From contig NZ_JARRIR010000001.1 in NCBI RefSeq assembly GCF_029601685.1, positions 310,001-374,000 of the forward strand: a stretch of DNA of 64,000 nt, in the 5' to 3' direction. Shown piece after piece: positions 52,449 to 60,865 of this stretch. The notes below the pieces were generated by a model. That model made no database searches. It saw nothing but the letters and a program-made list of their open reading frames with translations, and was not told the origin of the DNA. Positions within the stretch are counted from its first letter, which is position 1. Every line of letters begins with the position of its first letter. The translations under genes and the position numbers were made by a program. Source of the stretch: Metarhizobium sp017305935 (GTDB lineage Bacteria; Pseudomonadota; Alphaproteobacteria; Rhizobiales; Rhizobiaceae).

Positions 52449-52676
52449 CGCCACCCGGCCCGGCCGTCGCTCTCATCCGGCCTTGCGCGGCGATGTCGCA
52501 AAACGGACAGCGGCCAGCGGTGCCGACTTGCCCTCGGCGATTTACAGTCTATACAGAGAAACCGGTGCACAATTAAAATTCGCGACATTCTGGCGACCAC
52601 GCCAGCTTGACGCATATTTACCACAAGATCATGACAGAGGATCGTCCCGAACCGCCAGTGAAAGGCCTGACCTGAA

Positions 52677-53159
52677 TTGACCATTCTGACCCGCATCGCT
52701 TCCGATGTCCGACTGATGTTCCGGCGCCCTCCGAGACAGCAATACGGCGCGCTGTGCTATCGCCTGAATCCGGAAACGAACGCGGTCGAGGTTCTGCTGC
52801 TGACGAGCCGCGACACCGGCCGCTGGGTCATTCCCAAGGGCTGGCCGATGGCCGACAAGGCAGCCTATGAGGTCGCCGCCCAGGAAGCCCTGGAGGAAGC
52901 CGGCGTACTTGGCACGGTCGGCCACGATACGCTCGGGCATTTCGACTACAGCAAAGGCATGAAGGATGGCTTCGCCGTCGATTGCCGGGTACAGGTCTAT
53001 CCACTCGCCTTCGAGGATTTCGCCAAGAAATACAAGGAGAAGGGCCAGCGCAAGCGCGAATGGTTCCGCTTCGACACCGCCGCCGGCAAGGTCAACGAGC
53101 CGATGCTGCGCCAGATCATCCTCAATTTCGGCCGGACGCTGACCCCAAGCCCGGCCTGA
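52677..53159 (+). CDS. Nudix hydrolase with variant box
   Basis: A 160-residue Nudix protein of the diphosphoinositol-polyphosphate type. The Nudix box is G55-x5-K61-x7-Q69-E70-x2-E73-E74-x-G76: the two key glutamates and the glycine are kept, but the first glutamate is Lys and the arginine is Gln. The WVIPKGWPM lead-in is characteristic of this alphaproteobacterial branch, in which such changes are common. The start codon appears to be TTG (52677), because a stop lies in frame just upstream and the next ATG would remove part of the fold; AAAGG is about 11 bases before it. Stands alone before pit. Confidence 0.87.
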   Translation: MTILTRIASDVRLMFRRPPRQQYGALCYRLNPETNAVEVLLLTSRDTGRWVIPKGWPMADKAAYEVAAQEALEEAGVLGTVGHDTLGHFDYSKGMKDGFAVDCRVQVYPLAFEDFAKKYKEKGQRKREWFRFDTAAGKVNEPMLRQIILNFGRTLTPSPA

Positions 53160-53321
53160 CCCCCCTTCCGGAACCCGCCGGCCTTTGATACCGGTGGCAT
53201 CATCCGCGGCGGCGCGGCGGGCGGTTTCTCCGTCCGTATTGCAACGCCGTCGCTTCCAGACAGTTATAACGACCGGACGGCACGCGCCCTTGCGTGCCCG
53301 TTGTCGCCGGAGGGCGAACGG

Positions 53322-54827
53322 ATGGCACCGAAACCCGTTGAGCGCACCAAGAAGACGCTGGACAAGGATCTCGACAAGCTGACCTTCGTCGACGACGCGG
53401 CGCGATTCGCGCTGCGCCGCTTCGGGCCGCTGGGCGCGGCCGTGCTGTTCACCGCCTTCGCCATGCTGGTCGCCGGCGTCTATGTCTTCCATCAGCCCGC
53501 CGCCGTCGTCGTCGTCGCCGCTTCCGCCCTCTGCGCCTACATGGCGATGAACATCGGCGCCAACGACGTCACCAACAATGTCGGCGCCGCCGTCGGCGCC
53601 CGCGCCATCACCATGGCCGGGGCGCTCATCATGGCCGCCGTCTTCGAGATCCTCGGGGCGACGCTGGCCGGCAGCCGGGTGGTGGAAACCATTTCCGGCG
53701 GCATCGTCTCGCATGCCTCGGTCATGGATGCGCAAACGCTGACCTGGATCATGATGGCGGCGCTGGCGGCGGCGGCCATCTGGCTCAACTTCGCCACCTG
53801 GCTGAACGCGCCGGTCTCGACCACCCATTCCATCGTCGGCGCGGTGCTCGGCGCCGGGATCGCCGCCGGCGGCGTCGATTTCATCAACTGGCACGGCATG
53901 GCGATGATCTTCGTGAGCTGGGTGATCTCGCCGCTGATGGGCGGCGTCATCGCCATCGGCTTCCTGTTCCTCATCAAGGAAACGATCATCTATCGCGACG
54001 ACAAGATCGGCGCCGCCTGCCATTGGGTGCCGATCCTCATCGGCGTGATGGCCGGCAGTTTTACCGCCTTCCTGGCGATCCAGACACAATATCTGCATGG
54101 CCTTTCGGTGATCGGCGCCACCGTGACCGGCATGGCGGTGGGGCTGCTGAGCTGGGTATCGGCGAGACCCTTCGTGCGCGCCCAGGCGGCGGGGCTGGAA
54201 AACCGCAACAGCGCGCTGCGCGTGCTCTTCCGCCTGCCGCTGATCGGGGCTGCGGCGCTCTTGTCCTTTGCCCATGGCGCCAACGACGTGTCCAACGCCA
54301 TCGGCCCGCTTTCGGCGCTGGTGCATGTGACCATCGAATCGCGCGACATCTCCGCCGCTGTCGGCGTGCCGGCCTGGGTGATGGCGATCGGCGCGCTCGG
54401 CATTTCCGTGGGGCTGTTGCTGTTCGGGCCGCGCCTCATTCATCTGGTCGGCGAGCAGATCACCAAGCTCAATCCGGCCCGCGCCTTCTGCGTGGCCCTG
54501 TCCTCGGCGGTGACGGTCATCGTCGCCTCCTGGTTCGGCCTGCCGGTCAGCTCGACGCATATCGCCGTGGGCGGCGTCTTTGGCGTCGGGCTGTTTCGCG
54601 AATGGTATACCCGCCATTCCCGGCGGCGGCTGGAATACCTGCGCGCCAAGGCCGGGGCGGTGGAACTGGTCGAGCGCGAGGAGCGCAATCCGGACGAGAC
54701 GCGCCGCCGCCGGCTGGTACGCCGTTCCTACCTGGTCGGCATCGTCGCGGCCTGGGTGATCACCGTGCCGCTTTCGGGTGCGCTTGCGGCGCTGCTATAT
54801 TGGATTATGGTGGCGCTGTTTGTGTGA
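53322..54827 (+). CDS. pit: Inorganic phosphate transporter, Pit family
   Basis: A 501-residue membrane protein of the PHO-4/Pit family, a low-affinity phosphate:proton symporter. The duplicated signature is clear: MNIGANDVTNNVGAAVGAR in the first half and FAHGANDVSNAIGPLSALV in the second, together with PVSTTHSIVGAVLG and PVSSTHIAVGGVFG. A soluble N-terminal extension (about 1-40) with a charged RTKKTLDKDLDKL segment is present. Start at ATG 53322 with GGAGG eight bases upstream; an ATG seven codons earlier would be inside the ribosome-binding region. A dispersed repeat follows. Confidence 0.95.
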   Translation: MAPKPVERTKKTLDKDLDKLTFVDDAARFALRRFGPLGAAVLFTAFAMLVAGVYVFHQPAAVVVVAASALCAYMAMNIGANDVTNNVGAAVGARAITMAGALIMAAVFEILGATLAGSRVVETISGGIVSHASVMDAQTLTWIMMAALAAAAIWLNFATWLNAPVSTTHSIVGAVLGAGIAAGGVDFINWHGMAMIFVSWVISPLMGGVIAIGFLFLIKETIIYRDDKIGAACHWVPILIGVMAGSFTAFLAIQTQYLHGLSVIGATVTGMAVGLLSWVSARPFVRAQAAGLENRNSALRVLFRLPLIGAAALLSFAHGANDVSNAIGPLSALVHVTIESRDISAAVGVPAWVMAIGALGISVGLLLFGPRLIHLVGEQITKLNPARAFCVALSSAVTVIVASWFGLPVSSTHIAVGGVFGVGLFREWYTRHSRRRLEYLRAKAGAVELVEREERNPDETRRRRLVRRSYLVGIVAAWVITVPLSGALAALLYWIMVALFV

Positions 54828-54839
54828 GTTTGTTTTGAC

Positions 54840-54883
54840 GCATTTCCGGACGGAAAACCGTTTTACACTTTTCCTGGAAATGC
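54840..54883 (+). repeat. Dispersed palindromic repeat (copy B) upstream of rsmE
   Basis: GCATTTCC to GGAAATGC with the conserved centre AAAACCGTTTTACACTTTT, preceded by TTTGTTTTGAC. It ends 19 bases before the rsmE start codon and 13 bases after the pit stop codon, so it lies between two adjacent coding regions and directly precedes the rsmE ribosome-binding site (GGAAAG). Confidence 0.88.
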
Positions 54884-54902
54884 TCTGGCCGGAAAGTCTT
54901 TT

Positions 54903-55640
54903 ATGCGTGCCAATTTCAGAATGCAGCGGCTTCATGTCGAGACGGACCTGCGCAAGGACGCGCCCGTCGAGGCCGACAAGGAGCAGTTCCACTATCTCGC
55001 CAATGTGCTGCGCGCCGAAGCCGGACAGGACGTGCTGCTGTTCAACGGCCGCGACGGCGAGTGGATCGCCAGGCTCGCCTTCCCGACCCGCAAGCGTATC
55101 GAGATGACCCCGGTCGAACTGGCCCGCCCGCAGCCGCAGCCATCCGACCTGCATTATCTCTTCGCGCCGCTGAAGGTCGGGCGGCTGGATTACCTGGTGC
55201 AGAAGGCCGTGGAAATGGGCGCCGGCCTGCTGCAGCCGGTGATGACCCAGCATGTGCAGGGCAAGATCACCAGCCTGGACCGGCTGGAGGCGAATGTGAT
55301 CGAGGCGGCAGAGCAATGCGGCATCCTGTCGATTCCGCGCGTCGCCGCTCCCGTCAAGCTGCGCGACCTGCTCGACAGCTGGCCGCAGGACCGGCGCATC
55401 ATCTATTGCGACGAGGGCGATGCCGGGCAGAACCCGCTACCGGTGCTGGCAAACGTCAAGGAGCGCAAGCTGGCATTGCTGATCGGGCCGGAAGGCGGCT
55501 TTTCCGAGGAGGAGCGGCAATGGCTTCGCAGCCTCGATTTCGTCACCGCCATTCCGCTGGGGCCGCGCATCCTGCGCGCCGATACCGCCGCGGTCGCCGC
55601 CATGGCCGTGGTGCAGGCCGCCATTGGCGACTGGCGCTAG
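54903..55640 (+). CDS. rsmE: 16S rRNA (uracil(1498)-N(3))-methyltransferase
   Basis: Methylates U1498 of 16S rRNA. The 245-residue SPOUT-family protein has an N-terminal PUA-like domain (about 1-75, with FHYLANVLRAEAGQDVLLFNG) and the knotted methyltransferase domain with LIGPEGGFSEEE and PLGPRILRADTA, which form the S-adenosylmethionine pocket. Length is normal. GGAAAG lies six bases before the ATG. Followed by gshA, an order common in rhizobia. Confidence 0.95.
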   Translation: MRANFRMQRLHVETDLRKDAPVEADKEQFHYLANVLRAEAGQDVLLFNGRDGEWIARLAFPTRKRIEMTPVELARPQPQPSDLHYLFAPLKVGRLDYLVQKAVEMGAGLLQPVMTQHVQGKITSLDRLEANVIEAAEQCGILSIPRVAAPVKLRDLLDSWPQDRRIIYCDEGDAGQNPLPVLANVKERKLALLIGPEGGFSEEERQWLRSLDFVTAIPLGPRILRADTAAVAAMAVVQAAIGDWR

Positions 55641-55809
55641 CTTTCCTATCTATGCGCCGGGATGGCTTCGCGCCGAGGGCCCAACCCATCGTTTTTTTTG
55701 AACATCTGTTGAAGGAATTTCACTTGCGCCGTCTATCGATCCGGTCCAATCACCGTCACGGTCTCTTCCTGCGGGAAGCGATGAAGGCTTCCGCATCTCT
55801 TCGTTCACC

Positions 55810-55853
55810 GCAACTGCGCACGCAAAACCGTTTCGCACTTTTGCCGGATCTGC
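55810..55853 (+). repeat. Degenerate dispersed repeat (copy G) upstream of gshA
   Basis: Keeps the centre ACGCAAAACCGTTTCGCACTTTTGC, but its arms (GCAACTGCGC, and GGATCTGC on the right) pair poorly. It ends 14 bases before the gshA start codon, with AAGG as the ribosome-binding site right after it. Confidence 0.65.
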
Positions 55854-55867
55854 TCTAAGGTTCCCCC

Positions 55868-57241
55868 ATGGCCCGCGATACCACCGACGATACACCGATC
55901 AGCACGACCAGCGAACTTGCCGCCTATCTGGCCTCGGGCGCAAAATCGGAAACGCAGTTCCGTCTCGGCACCGAGCACGAGAAATTCGCCTTCTTCATGG
56001 CAGACAACAGCCCTGTCCCCTATTTTGGCGAAGCGAGCATCTCGGCGCTGCTGAACGGCATGCAGGCCAGGCTCGGCTGGGAGCCGATCATGGATGCCGG
56101 TCATATCATCGGCCTCGCCGCGACCTCGGGCGGCGGCGCCATCTCGCTGGAACCGGGTGGCCAGTTCGAGCTTTCGGGCGCGCCGCTGGAAACCCTGCAC
56201 CAGACCGCGGACGAGACCGTCGAGCATCTGGAGGTGCTGCGCACCGTCGCCGAGCCGCTCGGCATCCGCTTCCTCGGCATCGGCGGCAGCCCGAAATGGA
56301 CGCTGGCGGAAACGCCGCGCATGCCGAAATCGCGCTACGACATCATGACCCGCTACATGCCGAAGGTCGGCCGTCACGGTCTCGACATGATGTACCGCAC
56401 CTGCACGATACAGGTAAACCTCGACTTCTCGTCCGAGGCCGACATGGCGAAGAAGATGCAGGTCGGCATGAAGCTGCAATCGCTCGCCACCGCACTCTTC
56501 GCCTCCTCGCCGTTCACCGAGGGCAAGCCGAACGGCTATCTCTCCTGGCGCGGCGAAATCTGGCGCGACACGGACAACCAGCGTGCCGGCCTGCTGCGCT
56601 TCGCCGTCGAGGACGGCTTCACCTTCGAACATTACGTCGAATGGGCGCTGGATGTGCCGATGTATTTCATCGTCCGCGACAACACGTATCACGACTGTAC
56701 CCATGTCACCTTCCGCCAGTTCATGAACGGCGCGCTGAAGGGCGAAGTGGCCGAGTGGCAACCGACGCTCGGTGACTGGACCAATCATCTCTCCACCCTG
56801 TTCCCCGATGTGCGCCTCAAGCGCTTCCTCGAAATGCGCGGCGCCGACGGCGGTCCGCTCTCGCATATCAGCGCCCTACCGGCCTTCTGGGTCGGGCTGC
56901 TCTATGACGGAGCCGCGCTCGAAGCGGCGCGCGAGTTGACGAAGGGCTGGGATTTCGAGGCCGTTGCGGCGTTGCGCGAGGCCGTGCCGACGCAAGGCCT
57001 GACGGCCGTGATAAACGGCCGTCCGCTGCATGCGGTCGCCGCCGACGTGCTGGACATCGCCCGCGCCGGTCTCAAGGCGCGAGGCCGCCTCGACGCGCAA
57101 GGGCGTGACGAGACCATCCACCTCGCTCCCCTCGACGAAATCGTGGCGACAAAGACCAGCCTCGCCGACAGCCTGCTCGCCAGCTATGAGGGCGACTGGA
57201 ACCGTTCGGTCGACCCGGTCTTCAAGACCTGCCAGTATTGA
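55868..57241 (+). CDS. gshA: Glutamate-cysteine ligase, plant type
   Basis: First enzyme of glutathione synthesis, forming gamma-glutamylcysteine from glutamate, cysteine and ATP. The 457-residue product is of the plant/alphaproteobacterial class: FRLGTEHEKFAFF near residue 38, SLEPGGQFELSGAP, RYDIMTRYMPKVGRHGLDMM (20 residues, catalytic region) and TCTIQVNLDFSSEADM. The length is normal for this class. AAGG lies seven bases before the ATG, next to a repeat. gshB is not in the window. Confidence 0.96.
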   Translation: MARDTTDDTPISTTSELAAYLASGAKSETQFRLGTEHEKFAFFMADNSPVPYFGEASISALLNGMQARLGWEPIMDAGHIIGLAATSGGGAISLEPGGQFELSGAPLETLHQTADETVEHLEVLRTVAEPLGIRFLGIGGSPKWTLAETPRMPKSRYDIMTRYMPKVGRHGLDMMYRTCTIQVNLDFSSEADMAKKMQVGMKLQSLATALFASSPFTEGKPNGYLSWRGEIWRDTDNQRAGLLRFAVEDGFTFEHYVEWALDVPMYFIVRDNTYHDCTHVTFRQFMNGALKGEVAEWQPTLGDWTNHLSTLFPDVRLKRFLEMRGADGGPLSHISALPAFWVGLLYDGAALEAARELTKGWDFEAVAALREAVPTQGLTAVINGRPLHAVAADVLDIARAGLKARGRLDAQGRDETIHLAPLDEIVATKTSLADSLLASYEGDWNRSVDPVFKTCQY

Positions 57242-57360
57242 GGCCGAAGCGGCGGCAAATTGCTGTGTCCCGTCCACAAAAAAGCAGGGCGGGGGCATTT
57301 CCGCCGTGGTCTTTCCCGCTATAGTCGTTCTGTAACCGATATTGCGGGAAGGACACTCCG

Positions 57361-58185
57361 ATGCTGCCTCTATTCGACCTGATGATGCGTGCGCAGAACG
57401 GCGCGGCGACGGACGCGATGGCGCGGCAGTTCAATCTCGCGCAGGAGCAGGCCGCCAAGGCGATGGCGGCGCTGATGCCGGCCTTCTCCTCCGGCCTGAA
57501 ACGCTCCGCCGCGACGCCTTACGATTTCGGCGCGCTGATGAAGACATTCGCCTCCGGCGACTACACCCAGTATTTCGAGGATATGAGCCGTGCCTTCACG
57601 CCTCAGGGCATCACCGCCGGCAACTCCATCCTCGAACAGATCTTCGGCTCCAAGGAGGTGTCGCGCGCCATCGCCGCCCAGGCCGCGCAGATCACCGGCA
57701 TCGGCCAGGAGATCCTCAAGCAGATGCTGCCGGTCATGGCCGATATGCTGATGGGCGGGCTGCAGAAGCAGACCGCCGGCCAGATGAGCGCCGCCAATCC
57801 GTTCGGGGAGGCCATGCAGCAGGCGACCCGGAAATGGCTCGAGGCCACCGGCTTCGCGCCGAAAAAAGCGGAGCCGACGATCTTCGACAATCCCTTCACG
57901 CAATCCATGCAGGCGATGTTCTCCGCCGCCACCGGCCAGCCGCAGCAGGCCACCACCAACCCCTTCACCGACAATCCCTTCGCCAAGGCATTCCAGGAGT
58001 GGATGACCCCGCCCGCCGCCGCCAAGCCGGCCGAACCCTCCGCATCCGCGTCCGAAGCGCCGAAACAATTCACCGACCTCGTCAACGCCATGTTCGATAG
58101 CGGCCTGGAAGTGCAGAAGAACTACCAAAAAAGCCTGGAATCGATCTTCGACACCTATCGCGCCAAGGACGGCGGGGAGACGTAA
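57361..58185 (+). CDS. DUF937-family protein
   Basis: A 274-residue protein. The N-terminal part (about 1-145, MLPLFDLMMRAQNGAATDAM start, then GLKRSAATPYDFGALMKTFA) matches DUF937. The C-terminal part is Ala/Pro-rich with four NPF tripeptides (ANPF, DNPF, TNPF, DNPF) spaced through residues 142-205. No signal peptide or membrane segment. The last part (NAMFDSGLEVQKNYQKSLES) is helical and phasin-like in flavour, so association with storage granules is a loose guess. Function unknown. It lies alone after gshA, with the terminator of the convergent DUF1127 gene just downstream. Confidence 0.7.
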   Translation: MLPLFDLMMRAQNGAATDAMARQFNLAQEQAAKAMAALMPAFSSGLKRSAATPYDFGALMKTFASGDYTQYFEDMSRAFTPQGITAGNSILEQIFGSKEVSRAIAAQAAQITGIGQEILKQMLPVMADMLMGGLQKQTAGQMSAANPFGEAMQQATRKWLEATGFAPKKAEPTIFDNPFTQSMQAMFSAATGQPQQATTNPFTDNPFAKAFQEWMTPPAAAKPAEPSASASEAPKQFTDLVNAMFDSGLEVQKNYQKSLESIFDTYRAKDGGET

Positions 58186-58205
58186 GCCTCTCCTCCGATA
58201 GGCAT

Positions 58206-58240
58206 AAAAAACCCGGTGAAGGCGGGATACCTTCACCGGG
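58206..58240 (-). terminator. Terminator of the DUF1127 transcript
   Basis: An 11-bp stem, CCCGGTGAAGG with CCTTCACCGGG (58212-58240), with the run of A at 58206-58211 on the left side. Read on the minus strand the run becomes T, so it ends minus-strand transcripts from the DUF1127 gene. Confidence 0.85.
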
Positions 58241-58314
58241 AAGAGGCAGGGTTTATTGGCTATCACCCTGCGGGGAAACGATGGGCGGCCCGAAGGATGG
58301 CCGGAGTTTTCGGC

Positions 58315-58596
58315 TCAGCGCGGGCGTTCCATGCGGCGGGCACGCGCCCGCGCCGAGCCTGCGAGGTCCGCGATGGGATCCTCGAAGAAGGTGGACGTGC
58401 CGGCGCGCACGAGATCGTGGCGCGTCAGGCCGATGTCCAGAAGCTGATGGTCGTCCAGTTCCTGAAGGCGATTGAGTTCCAGGCGGGCCTTCACGGCGCG
58501 GACAACGGCATGGGCCAAAGCCCAGGGGCTCTGTCGACGGATTGTGGTCGACGCCCGGCTCAGGGAGGGAGACAGGATCCGTTGTGTCGTGCGCAT
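58315..58596 (-). CDS. DUF1127-domain small protein
   Basis: A 93-residue protein with the YjiS-like DUF1127 motif: NRLQELDDHQLLDIGLTRHDL at about 42-62, an amphipathic, Arg-rich region. The C-terminal tail (SARARARRMERPR) is very basic. Small DUF1127 proteins in alphaproteobacteria act in stress or small-RNA-related regulation and are often controlled by LysR proteins (general knowledge). Divergent from a LysR gene and ended by a strong terminator. A phosphate-, virulence- or RNA-linked role is not deducible. Confidence 0.82.
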   Translation of the reverse strand: MRTTQRILSPSLSRASTTIRRQSPWALAHAVVRAVKARLELNRLQELDDHQLLDIGLTRHDLVRAGTSTFFEDPIADLAGSARARARRMERPR

Positions 58597-58793
58597 CGCA
58601 ATCGTCCTTTCGTCAAGGCATGAGAAATCGGTCTCCGCGGACGCGGTGCATCCGGGGAGTTCAGACCGAGCGGCGCAGGCAGGGTTGCACCGCGACTGTC
58701 CTTTTGATTTGTTCCGATGTTCTCAAAAAGCCATTGATCAGTCCAACGAATGTTTCTAATATCAATCATCAACCGCTCTGATAGGTAACCCCG

Positions 58794-59729
58794 ATGTCCG
58801 CCCCGCTCGATATCGACCAACTGCAAACCTTCATCGCCATCGTCGATACCGGCAGTTTCACCAAAGCCGCCGAACGGGTGTTCAAGACGCAATCGGCGGT
58901 GTCGATGCAGATGCGGCGGCTGGAAGAGCGGGTCGGCAAGCAGCTTTTTGCCAAGGATGGCCGCGGCGTGCGCCTGTCGGGCGAAGGCGAGAAGCTGCTC
59001 AACTATGCCCGCAAGATGATCCGGCTGAACAACGAGGCGATCGCCGCCTTCGACGACAACCGGTTGGAAGGCACGCTGCGCATCGGCACGCCCGACGATT
59101 ATGCCGACCGCTACATGCCGGAAATCATCGGCCGTTTCGCCAAGACCCATCCGAATGTCGAACTGTTCATCGTCTGCGAGCCTTCGGTGGATCTGGCGGA
59201 GAAAATGAGCCGCGGCGAACTCGACATCGCGCTCGTCACCCACAATCCGCGCGAGCGCATTTCCGAGGTGGTGCGCACCGAGCCGCTGTGCTGGGTCAGT
59301 TCCGCCAACCACCCCTTGAGCGAAGACGCCCCGGTGCCGCTGGCGGTCGGGCGGCGCGATTGCCAGTGGCGGCAGCTTGCCTGCTCGGCGCTGGACGGCG
59401 TCGGCCGCGATTACCAGGTGTTGTTCACCAGCTGGTCCTCGACCGTCGTCGCCGCCGCGGTGCTGGCCGGCATGGCGGTGTCGGTGCTGCCGGAATCGGC
59501 GCTCAGGCCGGGCATGCGGGTGCTGAGCCAGGCGGACGGCTTTCCGCCGCTGCCGCCGGTGCAGATCGGCATCATGAAACGGCCGGGTTTTTCCTCATCG
59601 CTTATGGCGGCGATCACCAACCACATCACCGCCTGCCTCGACAACATCACCCCGGCGGCAGTTAATGACGATCTCGACGGCGGGCTCAGGATGCGGATGC
59701 GGGCCGGGCAACTGATGCCGGGTTGGTAA
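58794..59729 (+). CDS. LysR-family transcriptional regulator (LrhA-like), divergent from DUF1127 gene
   Basis: A 311-residue LysR protein with helix-turn-helix at about 8-65 (FIAIVDTGSFTKAAERVFKTQ, then AVSMQMRRLEERVGKQLF) and an effector domain from about 92 (GTLRIGTPDDYADRYM, then WVSSANHPL). The APLDIDQLQTF start and TPDDYADRYMPEI segment place it in the LrhA/HexA group. It probably regulates the divergent DUF1127 gene as well as itself, a pairing seen in related bacteria for VtlR-type regulators of small DUF1127 proteins (inference). The start ATG is followed by no competing codon. GFA starts 10 bases after its stop. Confidence 0.88.
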   Translation: MSAPLDIDQLQTFIAIVDTGSFTKAAERVFKTQSAVSMQMRRLEERVGKQLFAKDGRGVRLSGEGEKLLNYARKMIRLNNEAIAAFDDNRLEGTLRIGTPDDYADRYMPEIIGRFAKTHPNVELFIVCEPSVDLAEKMSRGELDIALVTHNPRERISEVVRTEPLCWVSSANHPLSEDAPVPLAVGRRDCQWRQLACSALDGVGRDYQVLFTSWSSTVVAAAVLAGMAVSVLPESALRPGMRVLSQADGFPPLPPVQIGIMKRPGFSSSLMAAITNHITACLDNITPAAVNDDLDGGLRMRMRAGQLMPGW

Positions 59730-59739
59730 GGCAAACTTC

Positions 59740-60132
59740 ATGAGCGACACGATGATCTATCGTGGCGGTTGCCTGTGCGGCGCCGTGCGTTTCGAGGCGA
59801 CGGGACCAGTGGAAAAGCCGCATAGCTGCGCCTGCGAATTCTGCCGCCGCCATACCGGCGCGCCGGCCGCCTATTGGGTCGAATTTCCTCGAGCGCGGGT
59901 CGCCTGGACCGGCGCGGCCGGCAAGCCGGCCACGTGGCGCTCGTCGGACTATTCCAGCCGCGCTTTCTGCCCGACCTGCGGCAGCTCGCTCGGCGCCATC
60001 GACGACGCCCCGGTCGTGGCGTTGCTGATCGGCGCCTTCGACGATGCTTCGCGGCCCGAATTCCTGCCGGAATACCACGCCTTCGAGGACGACCGCCCTG
60101 ATTGGTATGCCGCCGGCAAACATCTCGGTTGA
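59740..60132 (+). CDS. GFA (CENP-V) family protein
   Basis: A 130-residue zinc-binding protein of the glutathione-dependent formaldehyde-activating (GFA) family. Cysteines C11, C13, C30, C32, C35, C77 and C80 follow the family pattern (GGCLCGAVRF, then CACEFCRRHTG and FCPTCGSSL). The enzyme named for this family forms S-hydroxymethylglutathione, but most members are of unknown substrate. It starts 10 bases after the lysR stop, so it may be cotranscribed. Not part of a formaldehyde operon here, although gshA lies 2.5 kb away. Confidence 0.87.
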   Translation: MSDTMIYRGGCLCGAVRFEATGPVEKPHSCACEFCRRHTGAPAAYWVEFPRARVAWTGAAGKPATWRSSDYSSRAFCPTCGSSLGAIDDAPVVALLIGAFDDASRPEFLPEYHAFEDDRPDWYAAGKHLG

Positions 60133-60146
60133 GTCCCGTTTCCATC

Positions 60147-60190
60147 GCATTTCCGGACGGAAAACCGGTACCCACTTTTCCTGGAAATGC
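60147..60190 (+). repeat. Dispersed palindromic repeat (copy C)
   Basis: GCATTTCC to GGAAATGC, centre AAAACCGGTACCCACTTTT. It lies between the convergent GFA and MAPEG genes, 14 bases after the GFA stop and 1 base before the MAPEG stop. Confidence 0.88.
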
Positions 60191-60191
60191 C

Positions 60192-60611
60192 TTAGCTGAA
60201 GGTGATCCACACCAATAGCCACAGCCACATCAGCCCGAGCATGGCATAGCCGAACAGAAAGGCCGGCATGCGCCAGCGCAGGCGGTTGCTGGTCACATGC
60301 ACATAGGCATGGACATAGCGGCTGGCGACGAACAGCCAGGCGAGGATGAGGGCGACCTCGTTGTCGGCCTCGGCGATGAACAGCGCCAGGCAGCCGATAT
60401 GGAACAGCACCGGCAGTTCGAACTGGTTGGCGATATTGTTGCGCACGCGCAGGCTTTCGGTCGGCTCGTCGCGTATGTCGCGAAAGGCGGAGACTTCGAC
60501 CTCACCCGCCTTCACCAGCGCCGTGCGGCGGCGCAGCAGCAGGAAATACAAGCCATAGACCAGGCCCACATGGGCGATCATCGGCGCGAAAATTGCCGTG
60601 GTGAATGTCAC
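60192..60611 (-). CDS. MAPEG-family membrane protein
   Basis: A 139-residue protein with four hydrophobic segments of the MAPEG fold (membrane-associated proteins in eicosanoid and glutathione metabolism): TAIFAPMIAHVGLVYGLYFL, then the basic loop after LRVRNNIANQFE, VLFHIGCLALF and the last hydrophobic pair. The conserved RVRNNIANQFE segment is the MAPEG signature. Probably a glutathione-dependent inner-membrane protein, exact activity unknown. I take the GTG at 60611, which has GGAGG five bases before it; a GTG at 60629 is inferior. Convergent with GFA. Confidence 0.85.
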   Translation of the reverse strand: MTFTTAIFAPMIAHVGLVYGLYFLLLRRRTALVKAGEVEVSAFRDIRDEPTESLRVRNNIANQFELPVLFHIGCLALFIAEADNEVALILAWLFVASRYVHAYVHVTSNRLRWRMPAFLFGYAMLGLMWLWLLVWITFS

Positions 60612-60761
60612 GTAAGCCTCCGGAATCACATGGCGCGCGATCGCGCACGGCGATCCTTATCGAAAATCGCGCCACGGGGAAACCGTCTCCCTCCGCAAGA
60701 GCCAGAGAAACCGGACAGGGGCGGATGCTCGCATCCCGTCCCTGCCCTTCAAAGCGCCGTT

Positions 60762-60857
60762 AGAGCGTTTTCGCTTTTCTTCGAATCGCGAAGGCACTCT
60801 ATCTATTTGTTTTTACGCACTTCCGAACGCAACCGATATTCACTTTTCCTGGAATGC
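60762..60857 (+). repeat. Composite palindromic repeat (copy D)
   Basis: Upstream hairpin 60762-60800 (AGAGCG ... ACTCT with TTTCGC and GCGAA inside), then the linker CTATTTGTTTTTAC, then the core 60817-60857 (GCACTTCC to GGAATGC, centre AACCGATATTCACTTTTCC). The right arm is shortened by one base. The core ends 8 bases before the stop of the small secreted-protein gene. Confidence 0.75.
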
Positions 60858-60865
60858 TCCAAACT

